A stretch of DNA of 64,000 nt from Pseudomonadota bacterium. Its GTDB lineage: Bacteria; Pseudomonadota; Alphaproteobacteria; Micropepsales; Micropepsaceae. Numbering within the stretch: the first letter of the stretch is position 1; each line of letters begins with the position of its first letter. Made by a program: the position numbers and the translations under genes. The notes beneath the pieces are model-generated. The model saw only the letters and a program-made list of their open reading frames with translations. It was not told the DNA's origin and did not search any database. Shown one piece after another: positions 45,001 to 52,840 of this stretch. The DNA is taken from positions 1 to 64,000 of the forward strand of contig JAJZDZ010000013.1 of assembly GCA_021851325.1 (NCBI GenBank). Direction: 5' to 3'.

Positions 45001-45451
45001 TCTCGGTCTTTAGCCCGGCTGTCGCATCGACCGGCTCCGGGGGCGGCACGAAAGCGCCAGGTTTGAAGTCTGACTGCCGGCCATAGGTCCGATGAAACCA
45101 GATGGCGAGCTGGCGGGCCAGCTTCAAGCCGTTTAGGGCGTCGGCATGACGGCCCTGCATCTCGTGGGCGGCGGCATTGCCGAGCTTACGAAGTTGGTGG
45201 AATAGGTCGGCAGTCTCCCGAGGAACAGCACGCTCGAACCCGAGGCGACGAAGCGTCTCCTCGAAAGTCTCCCGCTCGCCCACATAAAGGGCATGGTGAG
45301 CGGCGACGAGCTTGGCGATCAGTTCTGCGAGCTGGCGTAGCTTGATTAGGCAAGTTGACGGATCGTCACGAAAATAGCGCTCCGCCAGGCCGCCCAGCCG
45401 AACCAGCGCGGAGTCGTGGACCTCCAGGAAGCTGAAATTCGAAGTCTGCAC
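42074..45451 (-). CDS. hsdR: Type I restriction endonuclease subunit HsdR
   Basis: 1125 residues. Residues 1-130 are a DUF4145-like helical domain (A-L-Y-V-G-E-R-E-T-F-E-E-T-L-R-R-L-G-F), followed by a coiled coil (about 145-220). The PD-(D/E)xK nuclease has D297 in G-P-A-D-Y-A-L and E311-x-K313 in V-V-E-A-K. The superfamily 2 translocase follows with Walker A A-T-G-T-G-K-T (449-455) and D-E-C-H box (555-558). C-terminal assembly helices close the protein. It pulls DNA toward the complex and cuts at a distance. First gene of the operon. Confidence 0.96.
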   Translation of the reverse strand: MQTSNFSFLEVHDSALVRLGGLAERYFRDDPSTCLIKLRQLAELIAKLVAAHHALYVGERETFEETLRRLGFERAVPRETADLFHQLRKLGNAAAHEMQGRHADALNGLKLARQLAIWFHRTYGRQSDFKPGAFVPPPEPVDATAGLKTEINALRQKLVATEDEVSRAKRAAAEHARARESAEEQLRREAEERSVWEKLAQDIEAEKLEIRGRLIALQAIAEKAPKEETLSFIQKGEFAAAQIDLDEATTRAWIDQQLRDRGWEADTKLMRYSQGVRPTKGRNMAIAEWPTKSGPADYALFIGTMLVAVVEAKRRRKNVSAAIDQAERYSVGISVPEGGEFAGGPWGDHYVPFVFAANGRSYLKQIETESGIWFRDVRLSTNHRRALVDWPTPEGLGSRLAIDKQTADAALKKLPFEFGFPLRYYQREAIEAVETGLASDKTNMLVAMATGTGKTKLAIALLYRLLTTKRFSRVCFVVDRSALGDQTAGEFSTTKIVSGKTFAEIFGLKELQDVAPETETKVHICTIQGLVRRVLYQADVSEAPPIDQYDLIVVDECHRGYLLDREMSDAELSFRSQDDYISKYRRVLEYFDAVKIGLTATPALHTTDIFGDPIYKYSYREAVIDGFLIDHEPPVRIETALSRAGIAFKKDEQLELLNTKTGEVDLAHAPDEIRYEIEQFNKQVITEEFNRVVAEELAKHIDPALPGKTLIFAATDAHADIVVAQIKKAFAAAYGGIDDDAVRKITGSVDRVKNLIRSFRNDSSPKIAVTVDLLTTGIDIPSITNLVFLRRVNSRILYEQIIGRATRPCPDIRKDIFRIFDAVDLYPHLQELTEMRPVVVNPSISFQQLVEELVVEKEFKHRDVIRAQFAVKLRRKLNRLSKEAREQFEAVTGETPEATLQRLLTSSPDDISSWFSGRSAVGPILDWQAEGNSPRFLPISHHGDQIVSVSRGYGEAQRPQDFLDSFSAFVRDNVNSIMALRLVVQRPRELTRADLRQLKLTLDRQGFSEASLSRAWADAKNEEIAASIIGFVRQAALGDPLVPYIDRVRAAMRRILASRSWTDPQRRWLKRIGEQVEKEVVIDRAAIDEEPFRADGGFNRLNKVFDGELESVLAAINEETWKEAG

Positions 45452-45890
45452 CCAGTCTCCCCCTCTAGTAGAAATTGCACCATTGGGTGAAGACTTGTCT
45501 AATCCTGGTTTTGCCCGACCAAGGCTTCTTTCCTCCGGGCGCGGGTGTGACCAAAGACGGCTAGGGACTGGCTGGGGCCCACGGAAATTGTGCCACCAAC
45601 TCCTCGTCCATTGGGGTGACCGGAAACAACAGAAGCGCGATCACTGGGGATGAGCCGGCACCTTCCGCTGGCCGGGAAGAGGCGCGGAGCCGATGGATCC
45701 GGCTTGCTTACGGACACCCACCTCACCGAAAGCAGAGACAATGTTTTCATGGGTATCATCGGGACCTGGAAATTTCAGGCTATCGGCGTCGAGGCAGTGG
45801 CAATCTTTACCTTCACGACGCCCCCTAGGGGCGCGACGGCCAATAGTGGCTTTGCCGTCAAAGCCACTATTGCAACGGCGCCCACCGGCT
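45452..45890. other. Intergenic region with strong hairpins, no gene seen
   Basis: About 440 bases between the AlpA-like and hsdR genes. Frames here are short and not protein-like. It contains CGCCCC-CTA-GGGGCG near 45819-45833 and the larger hairpin listed separately. The hsdR promoter probably lies at its left end. Confidence 0.45.
45841..45872. terminator. Perfect 13-base stem hairpin
   Basis: CAATAGTGGCTTT (45841-45853), loop GCCGTC, AAAGCCACTATTG (45860-45872): no mismatch. It sits 18 bases past the end of the AlpA-like gene and far upstream of hsdR. This fits a terminator that separates the two minus-strand units, though there is no T run. It could also be a mobile-element scar. Confidence 0.55.
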
Positions 45891-46175
45891 TCATTCCCGC
45901 TCGACCAGCGGTCGATAAGGCTTAAGCCCCACTACAAAGGCATCAATATCTTGGCGGCGGATTCGGGTCCCTCGCTTCCCCAGCACCCGTGCCGTCAGCT
46001 GGCCGCTCGCCAGCGCTGCGTAGAGGCTGGTGCGACCGATACCGTATTGCTGGCAGACATCGGCAACGGTCAGCAGCTCATTGGGTTGGTAGCTGTGGCT
46101 GCCATCCGCCATTTGCGCACCAACCTGGCCAGCCGCGCTATCCGTGCTGGATTTGTAGCTATTATGGCCGGTCAT
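45891..46175 (-). CDS. AlpA/excisionase-like HTH DNA-binding protein
   Basis: 94 residues. After a Ser/Gly-rich N-terminus of about 30 residues there is a MerR/excisionase-type winged HTH: L-L-T-V-A-D-V-C-Q-Q-Y-G-I-G-R-T-S-L-Y-A-A-L, then A-R-V-L-G-K-R-G-T-R-I-R-R-Q-D-I-D-A-F. Its ATG overlaps the stop of the P-loop ATPase gene by four bases. In integrated elements such proteins regulate excision or bind the origin or attachment site; which applies is not visible. Last gene of a minus-strand unit starting near 47449. Confidence 0.83.
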   Translation of the reverse strand: MTGHNSYKSSTDSAAGQVGAQMADGSHSYQPNELLTVADVCQQYGIGRTSLYAALASGQLTARVLGKRGTRIRRQDIDAFVVGLKPYRPLVERE

Positions 46176-47449
46176 GACACGCCTCCATTCTTACGAGCTT
46201 CGCGGTAAGCCGCACCAAGCTCTTCCGGCGTCGGCAAAACCTGTCGGCGCGGTGCCGATACAGGCAGCCAACCGGCTGTCACCCCAACTTTGTTACTGGA
46301 TCTCTGCACACGGCCCAATGCCCTAAGCTCCTTCAGATGACGCGATATTTGGGACTGGGCGAGTCCCAGATCATCCGCGATCTGTCGACCTGATACCCCA
46401 ATGTTCCCAGTGGTGAGGCGGCTGACAGCTTCAAGAACTTTGGTCTGCGCTGGCGAAATCGCCTGATTGCCGCCTCGCAGCACCTCCTCGACCAGCATAT
46501 AAACGGCCTCGTAATCGTGGAAGCTGGCGATCACCCGACCTTTTTTGCTGCGCTTGCGGTTGACTTGGTGAAGCCAAGCGTGGGCCTTGATAAGCGTCAG
46601 TACGTGTTCGAAATCACGCCGAATCCGTAGCTCGCTCACGTCCACCAGTTTAGCGAGCTCTTCCGCGAAGGGCAGGTACACTGCTGGTGTCTCCTGCTCG
46701 AGGGTGGCCTGAAAGTCATGCCACGGTCCGATTTCGGTCCTGACCCCGCTCGAGCCTTGCCGCACCATCGCCTCAAGCACTGCCCTGCTCTGGTCTTCTG
46801 TAGCCGCCACGTGTAGTGACAGCATTCGAGTTTCGTTCTCAAGGTGCAGATGTCCGGTCGTCGTCGTGATTAGCCCTGTGGGCCCTTCAACCTTCTTCGT
46901 AACCGGCAGGCCGTCGACCACCGTTTGGTGAATTAGGCAGCCTTCGCTCAGCAATGCACGCACTGCATAATCGAGCTTGTCGCTTTTGAAGCCGTCACCC
47001 TCACAAATTACCAAAACCCGATGCCGCATGTCCTGATCGAGATAGTTCAGCGCACGATCACTCATCGAGGTAAGTTCCCAATATGCGCTTGTGGGAAAGT
47101 GCTTCAGAACACGCTTGGCTAGCGACGATTTACCCCCGCCAGGCGGTCCTTTGAGTGCGACTGAAACCGGCTTGTCAAACCGCCGCGAGGTAACCACCAA
47201 GTACATTAGCTTGGCATTGGCGTCTTCACCGATCACACCCTCGGCGGTAATCGTTTCAGCAAATAGCTTCAATATATCTGGAGCCGCCGCGATGGCTCGG
47301 CAACTGTCCGGAAATGTGAGCGGCAACTTGGCCGCTTTGCGCTCACTGCTACCATTGCGGCCTTGCGGGCTTGCGGTCTTGCGGCGTTTTTCAAATTGGC
47401 GAGCACGCTTTCGATCCAATTTAGATATCAACTTTGCACATTTCTTCAT
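46172..47449 (-). CDS. P-loop ATPase with C-terminal winged helix, element replication or control protein
   Basis: 425 residues. Residues 1-40 are basic. A P-loop G-P-P-G-G-G-K-S-S lies at about residues 101-109, followed by V-L-V-I-C-E-G-D-G as a likely Walker B and T-T-T-G-H-L as sensor region. The last 100 residues include a winged helix (I-S-P-A-Q-T-K-V-L-E-A-V-S-R-L ... V-S-G-R-Q-I-A-D-D-L-G-L-A-Q-S-Q-I-S-R-H-L-K). It resembles AAA helicase-loaders or initiators that combine an ATPase with a winged helix. No primase domain is seen. ATGA-coupled to the AlpA-like gene. Confidence 0.75.
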   Translation of the reverse strand: MKKCAKLISKLDRKRARQFEKRRKTASPQGRNGSSERKAAKLPLTFPDSCRAIAAAPDILKLFAETITAEGVIGEDANAKLMYLVVTSRRFDKPVSVALKGPPGGGKSSLAKRVLKHFPTSAYWELTSMSDRALNYLDQDMRHRVLVICEGDGFKSDKLDYAVRALLSEGCLIHQTVVDGLPVTKKVEGPTGLITTTTGHLHLENETRMLSLHVAATEDQSRAVLEAMVRQGSSGVRTEIGPWHDFQATLEQETPAVYLPFAEELAKLVDVSELRIRRDFEHVLTLIKAHAWLHQVNRKRSKKGRVIASFHDYEAVYMLVEEVLRGGNQAISPAQTKVLEAVSRLTTGNIGVSGRQIADDLGLAQSQISRHLKELRALGRVQRSSNKVGVTAGWLPVSAPRRQVLPTPEELGAAYREARKNGGVS

Positions 47450-47528
47450 TTCAAAACCCTTCTTTCCAGTGTTATGCGCTTTTCAATGAACTTGTTCATA
47501 GATGTGATAAAAAAGAGGCTTATTTGCC

Positions 47529-48518
47529 CTATTTACGGCCATTTCTGGCTTTCAGTGGTCGCATTTTTGCGACTTCTAAATTCAAGCCATCAGCCCTCCA
47601 CGATTTCCGAATTTTGAAAAGTACCAGTCGTCCGAAGAATTTGAGCTGGTCTTGAAACAGCAAATATTCGACGTGAGCTGGTGCGGGAAGTCTGACTTTG
47701 CGGGTATTGGTACAAGGATGCGTACGATCGCTATCGAAGTAGGAAATCCGCAATACGGCGTCGGCCTTGAACGCGTAAGATGCCGTCAATGGCGAGCCAT
47801 CGTATTCCTTCATCCAGGACGGCTTGGTAACGCCAGGTCTGGGCCTGAATGCTGATTTCATCGCACTGCGCAGTGCTTTTGGATTGGACGTCGCAACGAA
47901 GCCAAAAAGTTGGGGCTGCCAATGACGCCCCCTACCGAGCTGCCTTTCATCATTAAGGCTCAGGTCCAACCCCAAAATTGCCCATTCTACGGCTTTGCTC
48001 GCAGCAAGTACCCGGCGCGCCCGTCGACTGAGCTTGGGAACATTCAGGCTGTCCAGCTGTCCTGACGGCCTTTGACAGCCAGCAATCGCTATGCTGACCG
48101 CTAGCACCTTCAAGTGAGGGTACGTGTCCTGGCATGCCACTTTGATAGTCTGATTCACGATCCAGCCTTGCCAGGCACGAAAACATTCGGGGCAGGAGGC
48201 ACTGCGACATCGGTGCCCTCGCCTGCAGCCATCAAGCACTTCAGCCAGTTCCGCAGCCGCTTTGAACTTTTTTCCGTAGCGCCGCAGGCGCTTGATGACT
48301 GCTATTTTCCGAGCTTTTGCGACTTTCGACGATAATGCCCCGGGCCAGTGAATTGGTCTGTCTGCATAGCGCGCTTCGCTACAAAGCACTTCATCCAGTA
48401 CGGACGTGAGATCGCGAGCATTCTGCCGATTGGGCCAATGTCCTCGGGGCACTGAGGCCTTATGGACGCCCTGCGGCTTGCGGCTCAGCCGCTGATGTTT
48501 CAACCCTGTCCTGCGCAT
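47529..48518 (-). CDS. Cys-rich Rep-like hypothetical protein
   Basis: 329 residues, no sure family. A zinc-knuckle-like C-R-R-G-H-R-C-R-S-A-S-C-P-E-C-F-R-A-W-Q-G-W is at about residues 93-114. A later H-W-Q-P-Q-L-F-G-F-V stretch sits where an HUH replication protein would have its His-hydrophobe-His strand, but only one His remains. Basic N- and C-termini suggest DNA binding. It is encoded next to the ATPase and AlpA-like genes. I infer a replication or transfer initiator of the island, with low certainty. It is separated from the ATPase by 79 bases. Confidence 0.6.
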   Translation of the reverse strand: MRRTGLKHQRLSRKPQGVHKASVPRGHWPNRQNARDLTSVLDEVLCSEARYADRPIHWPGALSSKVAKARKIAVIKRLRRYGKKFKAAAELAEVLDGCRRGHRCRSASCPECFRAWQGWIVNQTIKVACQDTYPHLKVLAVSIAIAGCQRPSGQLDSLNVPKLSRRARRVLAASKAVEWAILGLDLSLNDERQLGRGRHWQPQLFGFVATSNPKALRSAMKSAFRPRPGVTKPSWMKEYDGSPLTASYAFKADAVLRISYFDSDRTHPCTNTRKVRLPAPAHVEYLLFQDQLKFFGRLVLFKIRKSWRADGLNLEVAKMRPLKARNGRK

Positions 48519-48598
48519 CGCACTCCCCTTTCCGAGAGCACTTTTTTCGCAGGTCCAAGCCCGGCTATCGATATCCTAAAAAAAATAGGAAAAATCGA

Positions 48599-49657
48599 CT
48601 ACTTTAGCCGCCGTTGGGATGGCTTTTGATTCGAAAAAGTAGTTTTGATTTTTTCGATCACATCATTTTCCAAGTGCCGCAATTCTGGTTGATCAGGCGT
48701 GACGTTCACCAACAGAAGCTGACTTTGCACCGTTGTTGCTTTGAGCTTAGACATGACCACCTTCTCAAAGTAGCTCGCATAACCAAGCCACTTTCCAATG
48801 TAAGGCTTCGCACGTCTGTAAGTCAGCCTTCCGGCAATCAGTAGCTCCAACAAGGTAAGCCCCTCGTCTGTCACCACTCGATCGGCTGCATAAAGGAATG
48901 CAATCGCATTCCTATGCGCGGGCCACACGCTGTTGCGGATGTGGCTTTGAGAAACGCCTTTCTTACGAATCTCAAGGCTTCCTAGCTTTTCCCAGATGAC
49001 CAGCAACGAGCCAACAACGGGTGCGGCGTCTTCGATGTTAGGATACCCATACTTCTTTCCAACGTCGTCATAGAGGTGTCGCACATGATAGTCCCATACC
49101 GTCGCGATCGCGACCATCCTTAGAACGTCGGTCGTTGCCGTCGTAGGATGGGCTTTGTGTTTTCCCGTCTTTCCGTTACCGCCTGACTTTTTGTTGGCTC
49201 GGATGGCGGCAACTAAGGCCGCGGTACCGCCAATACGATGGTATATTCGAGAAAAGATCGGCTTGTACCTGCGATGCTGCTGTATCACGTATTTCGCGTC
49301 GGGGACCATATCTCGATAGGCTTTGGATTTTTCTGCGCCGACAATAGCGTTGGCCGTAGCGATTATAATAGCGTGTTTGCTCGCCCGCAGATCCTCGGAC
49401 GCTAGTACCCATGCTTTAAACCCTTCGAAAACGATTTCCTTGTGCCGCCAAAACGAGGGCTCTGGAGCCGCGAGCAGCTCAATTGCCGCCTTCCGGTTGA
49501 GACCGAGGAACCCACCAGTCTTTTTGTTAAACCTCAGACAGGGCGACGGCTTTTGGACGTCGATGTATGGCCCGAGGCGCGGTAAGTCCGAAAACCTGTT
49601 CTTACGGCGAGGCTTTGGTTTGAGTTGGCGGGAACTGCTGGAGCTAGACTTGTGCAT
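48599..49657 (-). CDS. Hypothetical protein of the replication-like module
   Basis: 352 residues, no family recognised. The first 30 residues are a Ser/Lys/Arg-rich tail. The middle is helical with K-x-x-K-H-K-A-H-P-T-T-A-T-T-D-V-L-R-M-V-A-I-A-T and G-K-K-Y-G-Y-P-N-I. No membrane span, signal or catalytic motif is seen. It lies 80 bases upstream of the Rep-like gene on the same strand and is probably the first gene of that unit. Codon use fits the island. Function cannot be assigned. Confidence 0.6.
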   Translation of the reverse strand: MHKSSSSSSRQLKPKPRRKNRFSDLPRLGPYIDVQKPSPCLRFNKKTGGFLGLNRKAAIELLAAPEPSFWRHKEIVFEGFKAWVLASEDLRASKHAIIIATANAIVGAEKSKAYRDMVPDAKYVIQQHRRYKPIFSRIYHRIGGTAALVAAIRANKKSGGNGKTGKHKAHPTTATTDVLRMVAIATVWDYHVRHLYDDVGKKYGYPNIEDAAPVVGSLLVIWEKLGSLEIRKKGVSQSHIRNSVWPAHRNAIAFLYAADRVVTDEGLTLLELLIAGRLTYRRAKPYIGKWLGYASYFEKVVMSKLKATTVQSQLLLVNVTPDQPELRHLENDVIEKIKTTFSNQKPSQRRLK

Positions 49658-49879
49658 GGTGCTATTCGCTTATTGCAAATCGGCTTTGAGGGCCAGCCTC
49701 GGGCAATTCGTCTATTCAGCATCGAGTAGATAGGCCAATAGCTGGACCGGGATGATATTCGCCTTCCGGTCGAGCGCAGTGGCTTTCAGCACTTTTGCAC
49801 TATTGGTGCGCATTTGGTCTTTGTACTATCTTTTGTGAATGCTTGGAAGCAAGCTATGTTCTAGCACATGATGGCACCC

Positions 49880-49899
49880 TGGCCCCCTTAGAGGGGCCA
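49880..49899. terminator. GC hairpin upstream of the small membrane gene
   Basis: TGGCCCC-CTTAGA-GGGGCCA, a perfect 7-base stem with a 6-base loop, lies about 40 bases before the ATG at 49938. It may be a terminator, a leader hairpin of the following transcript or a recombination scar; the sequence does not decide. Confidence 0.35.
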
Positions 49900-49937
49900 T
49901 TGGTCCATGCATCGCGATACAGGCAAGGCAAGAACCA

Positions 49938-50141
49938 ATGATCAAACGCTTGGCCAACGTAGTCTATTGGGTCGCATCCGGGGTTGGCGCCCTCATCTTC
50001 CTCGCTGGCGCTTTTGTGGCGTCAAGAGAAGAAGTATATAGCCCCATCGCAGTTCTTATCGTCTTCGCGGTCGTAGCGACGCTTGTTTGGCTAATTGGTG
50101 TAGCAGTTCGCTACGTGCTCGTGGGACCGAAGAACCCATAG
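49938..50141 (+). CDS. Small two-span membrane protein
   Basis: 67 residues. Two clear hydrophobic helices: residues about 8-29 (V-V-Y-W-V-A-S-G-V-G-A-L-I-F-L-A-G-A-F) and 37-58 (I-A-V-L-I-V-F-A-V-V-A-T-L-V-W-L-I-G), with a short charged loop S-R-E-E-V-Y-S between and R-Y-V-L-V-G-P-K after. Ribosome-site-like AAGGCAAG precedes. No known family. It is the first gene of a plus-strand pair with the exported protein at 50204 and lies beside the motor-like operon, so a part in that machine is possible but only inferred. Confidence 0.65.
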   Translation: MIKRLANVVYWVASGVGALIFLAGAFVASREEVYSPIAVLIVFAVVATLVWLIGVAVRYVLVGPKNP

Positions 50142-50203
50142 GACGCTATCATAAATTGGAAATTAGAACGGTTCCCTTTTTAGGCGAAGACCTGGCAGCA
50201 ACC

Positions 50204-50866
50204 ATGGCACCGAGCACAGCCTTTATGAGATTTCTATTATTAGCACTGTTACTTATAATAATTCCCAAAACCGCGTTAGCGGAGCGTCATTGCTACTACC
50301 ATCGCGGAATCGAGCGCTGGCGCATAAAAACCACGATGCCGAACCCTGAAGCAAAGGCCATAAAACTACCCTTAGTGTCTCTATTAAGCGCCAAAAATCC
50401 TACACTAAGTCGAGCCACGCTCCAGAAAATGCTGAGTGAGCGCCTAAAATATACCTTTAAATTCAAAAGCGACGGTCGGGCTATCGCATTACGCGAGGGG
50501 GACAAAATACTCGTACACGGCCGTATACTCAGTATGAGTTGCGAAGCCGACGGTGACATTCACCTAAGTGTCTATGATACCGACCGTGCTAAGTGCGTTA
50601 TTATGGAGGTGCCGAACCCCGGTCAAATTCACGAGTCTGGCCTCAAACGACTGATTGAAAATGCGCGACAAAAGATTCTTTATTTTCTATCGAACGGAAT
50701 TCCAAACCAGCGGCTCACATTTGAGGGGCAGCTCTTTATCGACACCGACCACCTTACGCGCGCGCAAATGGGAAAAGTTGGTACGCCGGAAGCTGGGGGG
50801 CGCAGAGGTAGGCATGACTGCGCAGTAAATGTGTGGGAAATTCATCCCGTCACGCTCATCGAATAA
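50204..50866 (+). CDS. Exported hypothetical protein with C-terminal GRRGRHDC/WEIHPV motif
   Basis: 220 residues from ATG at 50204 (50225 is an alternative). A signal peptide (F-L-L-L-A-L-L-L-I-I-I-P-K-T-A-L-A, cleavage before E-R-H-C) is clear. A middle domain contains I-L-V-H-G-R-I-L-S-M-S-C-E, an OB-like strand set. The C-terminus reads F-I-D-T-D-H-L ... G-R-R-G-R-H-D-C-A-V-N-V-W-E-I-H-P-V, a Gly/Arg/Cys/His block seen in uncharacterised exported proteins. Probably periplasmic. It lies convergent to the motor-like operon and may belong to it; no catalytic assignment is safe. Confidence 0.68.
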   Translation: MAPSTAFMRFLLLALLLIIIPKTALAERHCYYHRGIERWRIKTTMPNPEAKAIKLPLVSLLSAKNPTLSRATLQKMLSERLKYTFKFKSDGRAIALREGDKILVHGRILSMSCEADGDIHLSVYDTDRAKCVIMEVPNPGQIHESGLKRLIENARQKILYFLSNGIPNQRLTFEGQLFIDTDHLTRAQMGKVGTPEAGGRRGRHDCAVNVWEIHPVTLIE

Positions 50867-51051
50867 AACGATATCGTCTCGCCAAGCCTCTAAACCGGGA
50901 CCATACTGAGTTGCTGCCACCATCCGGAGCAACTATACCATCTGAGGCAATGGTATTTATATTTTCTTGCCTTCTACTTCGTATCTCAACGCACAACAAT
51001 TCTGCTTCACGGACAAGGCCCAAGATTTCGTCTTTCAGCACATTTGTCATT

Positions 51052-51726
51052 TCAGTTATGGCTTACATAAAAGTACCGCTGAATAAGAGACAACTCGGCA
51101 TCAAACGTTTCAGCATTATTCGTTACCCGAATTGCTTTCACCGCAAATACACACGCACCGTAGTCAGCGCTGGCACTGCGAGCTAATTCATGCGCAGCAT
51201 CTCCAAATTGACCAAGTGATAGCGGCTGACCAGAGGCCAGTGTGTTGAATCCAGCCTTGGCTGACGACTTTGCGTTATCGCCCTCGTTCCGCAAACTGGT
51301 TCCCGTTATTATGTCGTTGGGTAGTAGGTGAAATTCCAACAAAAAGTGAGAGGCTAAGGCACATGCAGGTCGGCCCGGCGCATGACCAGACAATCTTTTA
51401 TAGGTCCTACCACCAATTTTAATCGTCGTGCTACGCGGTTTTAGTGTTCTGCCATCAATCCCAATTTCCGAAAGAAATTGCTCCAACTTTAAGATGTGAC
51501 GTCTAAGATTGGCATTTTCCCGCTGCCTTGCTGCCAGCTCACTTTTGAGTGTTGCATTTTGATGCATCATCTCATTTAGCCTATATTGCAGCCTAGGAAT
51601 TTCCTTTAGACCTTCCTTTTTTGCTAAAAAGGAAAAAGCAATCGCCATAAACACCAGGAGAATCATCAGCTCAGTCATACTCAAGCTGACTATCTGCGCC
51701 CTCCGATTCCGAGAAGCATTAGGCAT
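51052..51726 (-). CDS. MotB/ExbD/ZorB-like single-span membrane protein
   Basis: 224 residues from ATG at 51726 (overlaps the previous gene by 8 bases; a GTG at 51744 is possible). A short basic cytoplasmic tail is followed by one membrane helix, V-S-L-S-M-T-E-L-M-I-L-L-V-F-M-A-I-A-F-S-F (about 13-33). MotB, ExbD and ZorB have the proton-binding Asp at this position (M-T-D-L-M style); here it is Glu19. A coiled coil (43-87, Arg/Glu/Gln-rich) leads to a periplasmic domain with A-D-Y-G-A-C-V-F-A-V-K-A near the end. No OmpA peptidoglycan-binding motif is seen. Last gene of the motor-like operon. Confidence 0.7.
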   Translation of the reverse strand: MPNASRNRRAQIVSLSMTELMILLVFMAIAFSFLAKKEGLKEIPRLQYRLNEMMHQNATLKSELAARQRENANLRRHILKLEQFLSEIGIDGRTLKPRSTTIKIGGRTYKRLSGHAPGRPACALASHFLLEFHLLPNDIITGTSLRNEGDNAKSSAKAGFNTLASGQPLSLGQFGDAAHELARSASADYGACVFAVKAIRVTNNAETFDAELSLIQRYFYVSHN

Positions 51727-52840
51727 TGGAGTTGCGCGCGTCACGAATTGCGTCTGTGAGAAGCTGCGCGCTTTCCGTTAGCGCACCATTATATTCAATT
51801 AGATCTGCCTTCGCACCTTTTACAAGCTCAGAAAAGTTATTCCCCAACTCTCCTATATCAGTGCCAACCTTCGCAACCCCCCGATCGAGTGCCGACGACA
51901 GCGCCGATAAATGTTCAACCATGCTCCGTGCGGCGCTTCCCAGATTAGAGATTGAGTTTAGCGTGTCGCCAGTAACATCCAGACTTTCCTTTGACTGATC
52001 CGCTGCAACTTTTGTTCTTTTAGATGCTTCTGTAATTGCCCGGTTAGCATCGTCTAGCGTGGCTCGTAGGGCGGCCAGATCATCTCTCAATCCCTCGAGT
52101 GCCTCTGTGGGAACTCCTAATGCTTTAATGCGCTTGACGATGTCCTGAACAGCGCCATCAAGTTTATTGACTGTTTCCTCTGTCAGGTGAGACAACCTTT
52201 TAACGGAAGCTTCAAGGCCATCTTCAATGTTCTTTACGGCGGCTTTGGTTTGCTTTTCCAAATCCGTTGATAAGTCTACCGCAGACATTTCCAGAGTGTC
52301 TCGTACCTCTCGAAACGACGTGATAGCTCTCGCAATCTCTGCATTTAATTTTTCTGCATAGCGAGCAATGTCATCCGTAATTTTTTCCGCGACGTCTGTT
52401 GTAGTTGTTAGGAACTGGATGATCACAATTCTCGCGGTCATACCAACAAACGTTGTCGTAATCGCAATTCCAAATTGCTTAATTATCTCATCACTGGTCA
52501 GCGAGTGCGAACCACGGCCAGTAAGGGCCAGCATCAATGCAAACAATGTCAGTATGAAGCCCTGATAGTAGATGCTATCGGCAAACCTCTCAACGCTATG
52601 AAGGCGTTGCCAATTGGTCATTCCGATAATAAAATAAGTGACCATTGCCAGAACCGCAAAAAGTTCGCTACCTGCCCATTCGCTCAAGCCGCCGGCAATG
52701 ATTGCAAGCAGAAAGCAGACGTTAATTAATGCGGTAGTGTCGTTCCAATAGAGGAGGAGTGTGCTCGCCACCCTCCCTCGCTTTGGATCTGCACCAACCT
52801 CTATAGGATAGGACCCAGCTTCTGGCTCGGATTGACTCAT
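51719..52840 (-). CDS. MotA/ExbB/ZorA-like membrane protein with long coiled-coil tail
   Basis: 373 residues. Four membrane helices lie at about 36-56, 58-75, 90-108 and 122-144. The last reads F-G-I-A-I-T-T-T-F-V-G-M-T-A-R-I-V-I-I-Q-F, matching the Thr/Gly-rich pore helix of MotA/TolQ/ExbB/ZorA proton channels. Residues 150-370 are a continuous coiled coil (repeated L-x-x-x-L-x-x with E/K/D), like the long intracellular tail of ZorA. The start overlaps the previous stop (ATGA), and the next gene encodes the ZorB/MotB-like partner. It is probably the stator/pentamer subunit of an ion-driven motor. The family is inferred from topology and motif, without a search. Confidence 0.72.
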   Translation of the reverse strand: MSQSEPEAGSYPIEVGADPKRGRVASTLLLYWNDTTALINVCFLLAIIAGGLSEWAGSELFAVLAMVTYFIIGMTNWQRLHSVERFADSIYYQGFILTLFALMLALTGRGSHSLTSDEIIKQFGIAITTTFVGMTARIVIIQFLTTTTDVAEKITDDIARYAEKLNAEIARAITSFREVRDTLEMSAVDLSTDLEKQTKAAVKNIEDGLEASVKRLSHLTEETVNKLDGAVQDIVKRIKALGVPTEALEGLRDDLAALRATLDDANRAITEASKRTKVAADQSKESLDVTGDTLNSISNLGSAARSMVEHLSALSSALDRGVAKVGTDIGELGNNFSELVKGAKADLIEYNGALTESAQLLTDAIRDARNSNA

